Shown: positions 18,186 to 28,241 of the stretch, piece by piece | How positions within the stretch are numbered: position 1 is the first letter of the stretch | How the letters are laid out: the number at the start of each line of letters is the position of its first letter | Assembly: GCA_036399775.1 (NCBI GenBank) | Contig: DASWMJ010000097.1 | Location: 1 to 64,000 of the forward strand | Source: JADMIH01 sp036399775 | Lineage (GTDB): Bacteria > Chloroflexota > Chloroflexia > QHBQ01 > JADMIH01 | Reading direction: 5' to 3' | Length of the DNA stretch: 64,000 bases | The notes under the pieces: generated by a model | Told to the model about the DNA's origin: nothing | The model's database searches: none | What the model saw: the letters and a program-made list of their open reading frames with translations, nothing else | Made by a program: the position numbers and the translations under genes

Positions 18186-19340
18186 ATGAAGCTCCACGAA
18201 TACCAGGCGAAAGAGATGCTTGCCAAGTACGGCGTGCCCATCAACGAGGGCGCGGTGGCCGACACCCCAGCCGAGGCCGAGGAGATAGCGCGCAGGGTGG
18301 GCCGCCCGGTGATGATCAAGGCGCAGGTGATGATGGGTGGGCGTGGCAAGGCGGGCGGCGTCAAGTACTCTAAGGATGTTGCGGAGGCGCGCAAGAACGC
18401 CGAGAACATCCTGGGCAAGCTGTTGGTGAACGAGCAGAACCCCAGGGGCGAAGTAGTCAAGCGCGTGCTGGTGGCCGACGCCGCCGACATCCAGAAGGAG
18501 TATTACCTGGGCGCTACGGTGGACCGGGGGAGCAAGCTGGTCGTGGTCATGGGGAGCGCGGAGGGTGGAGTAGACATCGAGGACGTAGCCAGGGAGAACC
18601 CGGAGGCCATCATTAAGGTGTACGTGGACCCGCGCCTGGGCCTGCTGGACTACCAGGCACGAGAGCTAGCGTTCGGGATGAAGCTGGGAGAGCACCTGCG
18701 CGACTTCACCCGCATCGCACGCGGGCTGGTACAGGTGCTGGTGGACCACGACGCTTCGCTGGTGGAGATAAACCCGCTCGTCACGACGGGCGACAATCGC
18801 CTCCTGGCGATAGACGCCAAGATGGTGCTGGACGACAACGCCCTCTACAAGCAGAAGTGGGCCGAGGAGATGCGCGACCCAGCCGAGGAAGAAGAGTCGG
18901 AGCGGCAGGCGCGCGAGGCGGGCATCTCGTTCGTCAAGCTGGACGGCAATATCGGCTGCATGGTGAACGGCGCGGGGCTGGCGATGGCAACGATGGACAC
19001 CATCAAAGAGTACGGAGGCACCCCCGCCAACTTCCTCGACATCGGCGGCGGGGCGCGCGAAGACAAAGTAGAAGCGGCCCTCCGTATCATCCTGAGCGAC
19101 CCCAACGTGAAGGCGGTCATGTTCAACATCTTCGGCGGCATCACGAGGGGCGACGTGGTAGCCAACGGCATCGTCAAGGTGCTTGGGCAGATGAAGCCGG
19201 ACGTGCCGATGGTGGTGCGCCTGGCAGGCACCAACGCCGAGGAGGGCCGCAAGATACTCGAGGAGGCCAACCTCCCCGCCGCAGCCACCCTGGACGAGGC
19301 GGCGCAGATAGCGGTCAAGCTAGCTAACGACCGTGCCTGA
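18186..19340 (+). CDS. sucC: succinate-CoA ligase beta subunit
   Basis: A 384-residue protein, normal length for the family. The ATP-grasp N-terminal domain opens with MKLHEYQAKEMLAKYGVP and contains VMIKAQVMMGGRGKAGGVK. The C-terminal CoA-ligase domain has NFLDIGGGA and FNIFGGITRGDVVANGI. With the alpha subunit it makes succinate from succinyl-CoA with nucleotide phosphorylation in the TCA cycle. AGGAGG precedes the ATG. The alpha gene sucD, usually directly downstream, is missing here: a hairpin terminator and pepF follow. The complex must therefore be completed from another locus. Confidence 0.96.
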   Translation: MKLHEYQAKEMLAKYGVPINEGAVADTPAEAEEIARRVGRPVMIKAQVMMGGRGKAGGVKYSKDVAEARKNAENILGKLLVNEQNPRGEVVKRVLVADAADIQKEYYLGATVDRGSKLVVVMGSAEGGVDIEDVARENPEAIIKVYVDPRLGLLDYQARELAFGMKLGEHLRDFTRIARGLVQVLVDHDASLVEINPLVTTGDNRLLAIDAKMVLDDNALYKQKWAEEMRDPAEEEESERQAREAGISFVKLDGNIGCMVNGAGLAMATMDTIKEYGGTPANFLDIGGGAREDKVEAALRIILSDPNVKAVMFNIFGGITRGDVVANGIVKVLGQMKPDVPMVVRLAGTNAEEGRKILEEANLPAAATLDEAAQIAVKLANDRA

Positions 19341-19355
19341 AAAGAATCCTGGCAG

Positions 19356-19397
19356 CATCAAACCATAAAACGCCTGTTGGCGTTTTATGGTTTGATG
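19356..19397 (+). terminator. perfect hairpin after sucC
   Basis: A perfect 19-bp stem with a TGTT loop begins 15 bases after the sucC stop. The centre is AAAACGCC-TGTT-GGCGTTTT, so the inner GC stem followed by TTTT would act as an intrinsic terminator, in either direction. It separates sucC from pepF. Confidence 0.8.
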
Positions 19398-19428
19398 TCA
19401 AAACTTTACTGTAGAGGAGAAAGTTCTG

Positions 19429-21273
<1,845 letters not shown>

Positions 21274-21278
21274 AGAGC

Positions 21279-21779
21279 ATGTTAGAACAAGCCCTTAGCG
21301 GAGCGCGCCTCCTGTATGCTTACACCATGTTCATCGAGGCACCTGTCGCTGACGTTTTCGCGCTCACGGGCAACCCGGACTATTGGACCCGCGACTTCGA
21401 CGGCAAACCCTTGCCCAACCTGGCGCTGGCCTGGGAGGGCAAGCCGTACAAGCCCGGCTCGATAATGGCCCTCTCGCCCCTGCGGAAAGATGGCACCCCC
21501 ACGCCTGTCAACTCAGTACGTATGGAGTTGCTGCACTACGAGAAAGACGCGGAGCTTAGCTTCCGCTTTCTCACCGGCAGCCACCTGATCTACCGCTTCG
21601 TGTATGAGGTGGTGAACCCGAAACGCACCGAGTTCACCTTTAATGCGCTGGTAGACGCCCAAAGCCCACCGTTGAATACGTTGCGGCAGAGGCTCTACGC
21701 CAAGCGCCGCCGCAAAGCCTCCATTAGAGACCACCTGCGCGTAAAGTCGGAGCTTGAGCGCAGGGCGGCTCATCGATAG
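21279..21779 (+). CDS. SRPBCC-family protein
   Basis: A 166-residue protein with the layout of the START/polyketide-cyclase-like fold. The first strand and helix are YTMFIEAPVADVFALTGNPD, the middle strands MELLHYEKDAELSFRFLTG and HLIYRFVYEVVNPKRTEFTF, and a basic C-terminal helix ends the chain. Such proteins form a hydrophobic pocket for lipids or other ligands; the ligand is unknown. It starts 5 bases after pepF and meets the next gene almost at once. Confidence 0.7.
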   Translation: MLEQALSGARLLYAYTMFIEAPVADVFALTGNPDYWTRDFDGKPLPNLALAWEGKPYKPGSIMALSPLRKDGTPTPVNSVRMELLHYEKDAELSFRFLTGSHLIYRFVYEVVNPKRTEFTFNALVDAQSPPLNTLRQRLYAKRRRKASIRDHLRVKSELERRAAHR

Positions 21780-21780
21780 A

Positions 21781-23733
21781 GTGAGCCAGGTGCAGCGCAG
21801 ATCGGCAACTTCGTGGCGGGCAGCCGGAGGCATCCTGGCGTTCACTTTGCTGGCCGCGACCTGGCTGCGCGTGGCGGGCCACAACTGGGACCAGAACCAG
21901 CACCTCAATGTTGACGATTACTACGTAGCGAAGGTCACGGTCCGGCAGGTAAATCTACCCGAAGGGGCATCGCTCGCTGACCTCCTCGACCCGCAGACAA
22001 GCCCCCTCAACCCCCATCTCGATAGGGGCTACGTTTATGGCGCGCTGCCCCTATATCTGGTCAAAACCACAACCGCAGCCATCTCAGGCGTAAGGGGTAA
22101 CAGTTATTTCACCGGCGTTGACGGCACTTTGCAGACTGGCAGGGTGCTGTCGGGCCTGTTCGATGCAGTTACGGTGTTGCTCGTGTTTGCTATTGGATTG
22201 AGGCTGTGGGGCATGTGGCAGGGTCTTGCCGCGTCGGCCTTTTACGCTTTCGCCCTTCTTCCAATTCAGTTGGGGCACTTCTACATCTGCGAGCCATTCA
22301 TGAGCACATTCATGGCGGCTTCACTTCTGTTCAGCATCGTCTACTACCAGCGCCCACGGGCATGGCTCATCTTAGTGGCAGGCATGTGCGCGGGGCTGGC
22401 TATGGCGTGCAAGTTCAGCGCATTTCCGGTGGCGGTGGTGCCTGTGGCTGCGATCTTGCTGAGATGGTTCGCCCAATCCAAAGCCGACTCATCTACTCGC
22501 AAGGCGGCAGTGGTCGGGGCGATAATTTTACTCGTGCTCACGTCAGCAGGCATGTTTGCGGGCTTCTTTGTGGGCGACCCATTTGCGGTGCTTGACGCGC
22601 CATACTACCTTGCCCGCATGGGCGAGCAGACCACCACGCAGAACGGCGTCAACGACTTATGGTTCACCCGCAAATACGTCGGCACCCTGCCGGTCCTCTA
22701 TCCCTGGGGACAGCTTGTGCTGCTGGGCACAGGTCCTTTGGTGGGGTTGGCGGGCACTCTTGGTGTCGGGGTGGTCGCGGCACGAGTATGGGCGCGACGC
22801 AATTGGGGCGTAGACAATCAAACGGTAGGGGCGACCCGGCGGGTCGCCCTATTCGGGGCCGCAGAAGAGCATGGTACGCCAACTCCAGCAGGGCGACCCA
22901 CCGGGTCGCCCCTACGGAAGTATTTGCCTGGGGCCGAGGCGTTGTTATTGGTGGGTGCTGGCGTCTACTTCGCCTCAATCGCCTTCTGGGAGATAAAGTG
23001 GGTGCGCTACCTGATTCCTCTCTCACCTTACCTCTGCCTCTTCGCAGTCGCGTTTGTGGAGTGGGTTGGCGATAGGGTCAATAGCGTGACAAAGCGAGAA
23101 ATCTCACTCGGCTTGCGCATTAGAGCTATTACGCTGAGCATCCTTCTACTTTCGGCGGCGTTCGGCGGCTTCGCACTCAGCACGATTTACCGGAGCGAGC
23201 ACACGCAGATACAGGCTTCGCGCTGGATATACGACAACGCCCCTCCCGGCAGCCGCATCGGCATTGAAGAGACCGCCATCGCAATGCCGCTCCCCCTTCC
23301 AGGCCGCCCCAAGCCCGCCGAAGCGTACCAGGTAGTCAAGATGGACACGATGGCCGATATGAGTAGCGCGGAAGCCGCCGCCCAGCTGCGTGCCGCCCTC
23401 AACGAGGCGGACTACCTGGTGCTGGACGCTACGCAGGCGGCGCGCACTGTTCCGCTGCTACCCTGGCGATACCCTGTACAGATTCGCTATTACGAGCTTC
23501 TGTTTGGCGGCAAGCTGGGCTTCTCACCCGCTCTGGTTGCGAAATCGTACCCGCGTCTCTTCGGGATAGAGATCCCCGACGATGGTGGGTGGGTTGACGC
23601 CTCGTTCATGGACTCCAGCCACCCTCCTATCTGGGTGTTTCGCAAAGAGCGCACTCTGAGCGACGAGGAATGGGCCGCGCTCTTCGCTGAAGCCGTCAGC
23701 AAGCCTTCGGTCGCCACGCGAAAGGCCCCATAG
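21781..23733 (+). CDS. GT-C membrane glycosyltransferase (family 39-like)
   Basis: About 650 residues with roughly ten membrane helices. The first loop contains NQHLNVDDYYVAKV, with the acidic pair typical of GT39/ArnT-like enzymes that move sugars from polyprenyl phosphate to proteins or lipids outside the cytoplasm. FYAFALLPIQLGHFYICEPF and CAGLAMACKFSAFPVAVVP are typical of the family. GTG at 21781 directly follows the previous stop; TTG at 21754 is an alternative. Codons for about 30 residues (VGATRRVALFG...GRPTGSPLRK) in the loop before a membrane helix are made by a 91-bp palindromic repeat inserted in frame, which is very unusual. The frame stays open through it. Confidence 0.82.
   Translation: MSQVQRRSATSWRAAGGILAFTLLAATWLRVAGHNWDQNQHLNVDDYYVAKVTVRQVNLPEGASLADLLDPQTSPLNPHLDRGYVYGALPLYLVKTTTAAISGVRGNSYFTGVDGTLQTGRVLSGLFDAVTVLLVFAIGLRLWGMWQGLAASAFYAFALLPIQLGHFYICEPFMSTFMAASLLFSIVYYQRPRAWLILVAGMCAGLAMACKFSAFPVAVVPVAAILLRWFAQSKADSSTRKAAVVGAIILLVLTSAGMFAGFFVGDPFAVLDAPYYLARMGEQTTTQNGVNDLWFTRKYVGTLPVLYPWGQLVLLGTGPLVGLAGTLGVGVVAARVWARRNWGVDNQTVGATRRVALFGAAEEHGTPTPAGRPTGSPLRKYLPGAEALLLVGAGVYFASIAFWEIKWVRYLIPLSPYLCLFAVAFVEWVGDRVNSVTKREISLGLRIRAITLSILLLSAAFGGFALSTIYRSEHTQIQASRWIYDNAPPGSRIGIEETAIAMPLPLPGRPKPAEAYQVVKMDTMADMSSAEAAAQLRAALNEADYLVLDATQAARTVPLLPWRYPVQIRYYELLFGGKLGFSPALVAKSYPRLFGIEIPDDGGWVDASFMDSSHPPIWVFRKERTLSDEEWAALFAEAVSKPSVATRKAP
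22825..22915. repeat. 91-bp palindromic element inside a gene
   Basis: Near-perfect 26-bp inverted ends start and finish with GTAGGGGCGACC and GGTCGCCCCTAC, each arm carrying an inner GACCC-N-GGGTC palindrome. The element lies within the GT39-like gene and is read through in frame. A second member with the same GTAGGGGCGA ends but a different inner palindrome lies at 38523-38612. Confidence 0.88.
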
Positions 23734-24121
23734 AAGCTGCACGTCAAACGAGTTGAAAATAGGGGTCAGGGGTCAGGGATCAGGAATTATTGGTCAGACT
23801 AGATATGCCTCCTCGGGCTATGATGTGCAATTGAAAATAGTTTCAGGCTCTGATCCCTGACCCCTGGTATGACCGAGGGCACGGTTCGTGCGAAAGGTAC
23901 ATATATGCTGTAGCTTTCGGGATACTACCTCTCCATTACAGAACCTACGCAATTGAGAGATGCGCGATTGCCCCGGACATAACATCCCCGCCCGCGCACT
24001 CTCCTCCCCTAGTTGCCCCTACCCCAAACATCAGAGCCAGTACAGCTGTGACCATCAGATCTACGTCCTCAGACCTGAAGAGAGTACAAAAGCTTTATTG
24101 CAAGGGAGGAGACGATAATTG
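23734..24121. other. intergenic region with inverted heptamers
   Basis: GGGGTCA, GGGGTCA, GGGATCA (23762-23784) are mirrored by TGATCCCTGACCCC (23851-23864). The 10-mer TTGAAAATAG occurs at 23753-23762 and again at 23831-23840. The ribosome binding site GGGAGGAG of the next gene lies at 24103-24110. I see no gene here. Confidence 0.6.
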
Positions 24122-27100
24122 ATGAAACGGATCATTGCCATCCTGGCCGCTTTCGTGATGGTGCTTATCGTAGCAGCCACCGCCACTCTGACCGCAAGCG
24201 GCGCATATCCCACCGCTTCTACAGGGGCCGCAGCGCCGCCCCAGCTAAACCTGCGCTCGCCCCTCGTGATTCACCCGTTACATGCGGATGTCTCACCACC
24301 GTTACGCACGCTGAAAGGCGCGCCACCCAATAAGGATGGGGTACAGGGCGAGGTAGAGCGCAAGAACTTGAAGATACCCAAGAACCGCGTGCCCAAGTAT
24401 GCGAGTGTGGATACGGTAGTGCAACGCATCTTTGGGCCGTTCGCCATGCCCACCCCCCAGTTGACCTTTGAAGGCTACAGCCAGCAGGACAATTACAATA
24501 ACAACGCGGGCATCGGAGTGCTGCCGCCCGACACAGAAGGCGACATCGGCCCCAACCACTATTTCCAGTGGAACAATATCGGCATCAGGATTTTCAACAG
24601 GAGCGGCCAGACGGTGTACGGCCCGGTGAACGGCAATACCCTTTTCGCAGGCTTCACCGGGACCGAATGCGTGGCCGAGAACGACGGCGATCCCATCGTT
24701 TTGTACGACCACCTCTCCGGGCGGTGGCTGGCGAGCCAATTTGCCGTGCCGGGCATTAGCGTGCCATCGGGGCCGACGCATCAATGCATCGCTGTCTCCC
24801 AGACGAGCGACCCAACAGGCAGCTATAACCGCTACGAGTTCCTCGTGTCGCCCATCACTACTACGAACGTCTTCGAGGACTACCCCCACTTCGGCGTGTG
24901 GCCCGACGCCTACTACATGACGACCAACGAGTTCCTGGGCCTGGACTTCTACGGGGCAGGCGTGTTCGCCTTCGACCGCGCCAAGATGATCGCGGGTGAC
25001 CCTACCGCCACCATGCAATACTTCCACCTCGACCCGCCCTATGGTGGGCAGCTACCCTCCGACCTGGACGGCGCGAATCCACCCCCGGCAGGCAGCCCCA
25101 ACTACATCATGGAGGTGGACGACGATTGGGGGACGGACCCCCAAGATCGGCTTTCGATCTTCAAATTCCACGTAGACTGGGCCAACCCGGCCAATTCCAA
25201 CCTCACAGGTCCGACGGTGGTCGGCACGGCTCCATTCGACAGCGAGCTATGCACGGCAGAGCGGGGAGCGTGCGTGCCGCAGAAGGACACCGCGATGAGG
25301 CTGGAAGGGCTGAACGACAGGCTCATGTACCGGCTGGTCTACCGCAACTTCGGCACGCACCAGTCGCTAGCAGTGAACCACACCGTTGACAGCGATGGCG
25401 TAGGCACGGCGGGCATAAGGTGGTACGAGGTGCGTGACCCAGGTGGCACGCCCTCGATCTTCCAGCAGGGTACCTATGCACCTGGGGATGGGCTGCATCG
25501 CTGGATGGGAAGCATAGCATTCGACGCGCAGGGCAACATGGCGCTCGGTTATAGCGCGTCAAGCAGCAGCCAATTCCCTTCCATCCGGTACACCGGACGC
25601 CTGGCAAACGACCCCTTGGGCCAGATGGCTCAGGGCGAGGCGATTATGACCCCCGGCGGCGGCTCGCAGACCGGCTACGCGCGCTGGGGCGACTACAGCA
25701 TGATGGGCATAGACCCCGTTGACGACTGCACCTTCTGGTACACGCAGGAGTACTACGGCGCTACCAGCTCGGGCACCTGGCAGACGCGGGTCGGCAACTT
25801 CAAGTTCCCAGGCTGCACCGCTGTAGGTGGCACGACCACCCCCACCGCCGTGGTAACCGGCACCGTGACAGCGACCTCGGTAGTCAGCGTCACGGCAACT
25901 TCAGTCGTAACGAGCACCGCCACCACAATCGCGGGCACTCCCACGTCCACGCCAATGGCAGGCACGCCCGCGCCCAAAGTCGTCCTGTACGACCAATACA
26001 ACCAGCAGAGCTTGATAGGCAGCCCGTCGTTTATCCAGGGCGGCACCATCACCCAGATAGGCGATGACTTCGTGGTGCCTAGCTTTGAACTGTGGCAAAT
26101 AAACAAGCTTGACGTTGACGGCTTCTACGACCCCGCTACGGCGCGGGCCACCTCGGTCAACGTCTACTTCTACGGAAACGCAGGCGGTACACCGGCCCTG
26201 CCAGGCATCGCCGTGTACACGCAGACCAATATGATACCGAGCGCGGGCACGAACACCGGAGAGTTCGTGCTACAGTTCGACCCGCCCGTCAGCTTGCCTG
26301 CGGGCACCTACTGGGTGTCGGTGCAGGCCAACATGGGCAGTGGGAGATGGTTGTGGTTGGACCGCACGCCGCCGGGTGCCAATAACCCTGCCGCGTTCCG
26401 CAGTCCGGGCAATATCAACCCGGCCTGCCAGAACTGGAACCTCCGGCAGGTATGCGTCGCAGGCTCCGGGGCCGACCCGGACCAGCCCTTCCGGCTCACC
26501 GGGCGCAGGATCGCGGTCGGAGCTACGGCCACAAGCACAAGCGTTGCTGCTACCAGCACAGTTGTCGTCACAGGCACCGCCACGCTCACCAGCATAGCTA
26601 CCGGCACATCAGTTGTGACGGGTACAGCCACTACCACCGCCATTATTAGCGGCACGGCAACAATCACAGCCCTGGCAACGGGCACTCCGCCAGCAACGGG
26701 TACGGCCCTTGCGACTGGCACTGCATTGGCAACGGGTACGGCCCTTGCGACTGGTACTGCGTTGCCAACCGGCACGGTAGTTCCAGGCACCGCTACGCTT
26801 ACCGTCGTGCCCTCCACAAACACGCCTGGCACAATACCCACTACCACGCGCACGGCTACGGTCGTAGTCACCGGGACAATAGGCACGGCCACGCGGACAA
26901 TCACGGTCGTGGTGCCGACGCTCACGAGTACTGCCAGCGTGGTTGTACCGAGCGTTACGCGCACTCCCAGCGCAGTCGCGCCAAGCGTTACGCGCACCAT
27001 CACGGTGGTTGTGCCGACGACCACAGGCACGCCCAGCCCACCGCCTGTCGGGACGGCGACCAATTCGGTGGTGCCACCCACTGTGGCGACAGCAGTGCCA

Positions 27101-27916
27101 ACCAACACGATAGGTGTGCCTTCGCCCAGCGTAACGACCGCGCCGCCTACCGTCAGCACGGTGGGAGCGACTAATACGCCGCTTACAGGCACAAGCACGG
27201 CGGGAGCTACGCAGACGAGTGTGGCTACGGGTACTGCGGCTGTAAGCACGAGCACATCGGTGCCACCCACAAGCTGCCCGTTGGAGTTCATAGACGTGCC
27301 GGAGGGTAGCACTTTCCACGCCTACGTGAGATGCCTGGTGTGCCGCTTCATCATCTCAGGCTATAACGACCGTACGTTCCGGCCTAACAACAATATCACA
27401 CGCGGGCAGATAGCTAAGATGGTGTCCAACTCGGCGGGCATCAACGATAACGCAGGCGAGCAGATATACGAAGACGTGCCGCCAAGCAACCCGTTCTATG
27501 CCTGGATCAACAGGCTCTCCAACAGGGGATACACAGGAGGGTACCCATGCGGCACCATACCTTCCGAACCCTGCGGCGGAGGCAACAGGCCGTACTTCAG
27601 GCCTGCGTCTAACGCCACAAGAGGACAGCTATCGAAGATAGTAGCCACAGCAGCGCAGTTCAACGACCCGGTGAGCGGACAATTCTTCGAGGACGTGCCT
27701 GATGACAACCCGTTCTACGTGTGGATACAGAGGTTGGCGACGCTCAACATCATGGGCGGATACGCCTGTGGTGGGGTGAACCCGCAGACGGGGCAACCTG
27801 AGCCATGCGTCGGACCTGAGAACAGGCCATACTTCAGGTGGGCCAACGAAGTGACCAGGGGCCAATCCTCTAAGATAGTAGCTGGGGCGTTCTACCCCAA
27901 CTGCCAGACGCCTTAG
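24122..27916 (+). CDS. secreted surface protein, Thr-rich stalk and S-layer-like repeats
   Basis: A 1264-residue exported protein. A signal peptide (MKRIIAILAAFVMVLIVAAT) leads to an N-terminal domain up to about 570 with LPPDTEGDIGPNHYFQWNN and many Trp/Tyr/Asp blocks, possibly a propeller. A Thr/Val stalk follows, then a beta-sandwich-like domain (about 620-790), then a second long stalk of ATGT, TATV and VTRT units. Three C-terminal S-layer-homology-like repeats end it, with FIDVPEGSTFHAYVRCLVCR, NNITRGQIAKMV, NATRGQLSKIV and EVTRGQSSKIV. Cys and Gly inserts (YPCG...EPCGGGNRPYFR) distinguish them from classical SLH. They probably tether the protein to the wall or a surface glycan. TTG at 24119 is an alternative start. 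A hairpin terminator follows. Confidence 0.85.
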   Translation: MKRIIAILAAFVMVLIVAATATLTASGAYPTASTGAAAPPQLNLRSPLVIHPLHADVSPPLRTLKGAPPNKDGVQGEVERKNLKIPKNRVPKYASVDTVVQRIFGPFAMPTPQLTFEGYSQQDNYNNNAGIGVLPPDTEGDIGPNHYFQWNNIGIRIFNRSGQTVYGPVNGNTLFAGFTGTECVAENDGDPIVLYDHLSGRWLASQFAVPGISVPSGPTHQCIAVSQTSDPTGSYNRYEFLVSPITTTNVFEDYPHFGVWPDAYYMTTNEFLGLDFYGAGVFAFDRAKMIAGDPTATMQYFHLDPPYGGQLPSDLDGANPPPAGSPNYIMEVDDDWGTDPQDRLSIFKFHVDWANPANSNLTGPTVVGTAPFDSELCTAERGACVPQKDTAMRLEGLNDRLMYRLVYRNFGTHQSLAVNHTVDSDGVGTAGIRWYEVRDPGGTPSIFQQGTYAPGDGLHRWMGSIAFDAQGNMALGYSASSSSQFPSIRYTGRLANDPLGQMAQGEAIMTPGGGSQTGYARWGDYSMMGIDPVDDCTFWYTQEYYGATSSGTWQTRVGNFKFPGCTAVGGTTTPTAVVTGTVTATSVVSVTATSVVTSTATTIAGTPTSTPMAGTPAPKVVLYDQYNQQSLIGSPSFIQGGTITQIGDDFVVPSFELWQINKLDVDGFYDPATARATSVNVYFYGNAGGTPALPGIAVYTQTNMIPSAGTNTGEFVLQFDPPVSLPAGTYWVSVQANMGSGRWLWLDRTPPGANNPAAFRSPGNINPACQNWNLRQVCVAGSGADPDQPFRLTGRRIAVGATATSTSVAATSTVVVTGTATLTSIATGTSVVTGTATTTAIISGTATITALATGTPPATGTALATGTALATGTALATGTALPTGTVVPGTATLTVVPSTNTPGTIPTTTRTATVVVTGTIGTATRTITVVVPTLTSTASVVVPSVTRTPSAVAPSVTRTITVVVPTTTGTPSPPPVGTATNSVVPPTVATAVPTNTIGVPSPSVTTAPPTVSTVGATNTPLTGTSTAGATQTSVATGTAAVSTSTSVPPTSCPLEFIDVPEGSTFHAYVRCLVCRFIISGYNDRTFRPNNNITRGQIAKMVSNSAGINDNAGEQIYEDVPPSNPFYAWINRLSNRGYTGGYPCGTIPSEPCGGGNRPYFRPASNATRGQLSKIVATAAQFNDPVSGQFFEDVPDDNPFYVWIQRLATLNIMGGYACGGVNPQTGQPEPCVGPENRPYFRWANEVTRGQSSKIVAGAFYPNCQTP
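26693..26764. repeat. 36-bp tandem duplication in the stalk
   Basis: Two units of 36 bp beginning GCAACGGGTACGG differ by only two bases and code for alternating ATGTAL peptides. Near identity at DNA level shows recent stalk length change. Confidence 0.85.
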
Positions 27917-27943
27917 CCCGCTAACCCACACAAAGAAAGCGCG

Positions 27944-27983
27944 ACACCAACCCCTCGGCAAGGTGCTACCGAGGGGTTGGTGT
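27944..27983 (+). terminator. hairpin after the surface protein gene
   Basis: ACACCAACCCCTCGG (27944-27958) pairs perfectly with CCGAGGGGTTGGTGT (27969-27983) around 10 bases, 28 bases after the stop. The following T run is weak. Confidence 0.75.
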
Positions 27984-28021
27984 TGCAGGGTCCAAGGGCC
28001 AGGTTAATGGGTCAGAAGTAA

Positions 28022-28085
28022 CACGCATCACGTTTCACGCATCCCTAACCCCTAACCCCTAACACCTAACCCCTGATCCCTGGCC
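28022..28085. repeat. mixed heptamer array
   Basis: ACGCATC/ACGTTTC/ACGCATC units are followed by CTAACCC, CTAACCC, CTAACAC, CTAACCC, CTGATCC. Two of the repeat families found elsewhere in the window are joined head to tail here. Confidence 0.7.
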
Positions 28086-28151
28086 CGATGTGGACCATTA
28101 TCCTACCCCTGGTAGGACTATATACCCTTAGCGGCGGAGGGGAGGGGCGGC

Positions 28152-28183
28152 TATAATGCTCTTAGTATTCTAGAATTAGGACC
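28152..28183 (+). promoter_or_regulatory. predicted -10 box and ATTAGGACC element
   Basis: TATAAT at 28152-28157 has no recognisable -35 box. ATTAGGACC follows at 28175-28183. The same 9-mer family occurs near four other promoters of the polysaccharide region (32710, 41900, 52661, 53626). Confidence 0.4.
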
Positions 28184-28241
28184 TTGCCCAATCTTGCGTA
28201 CAGCGAGAGGGCACGCATACAGGTGCAACAGGAGCAAGCTC

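Noticed and set aside
26308..27312. Long open frame of 334 codons on the minus strand
   Set aside because: It is the mirror of the Thr/Val-rich stalk; composition is only Val/Thr/Pro repeats and no ribosome binding site is present.
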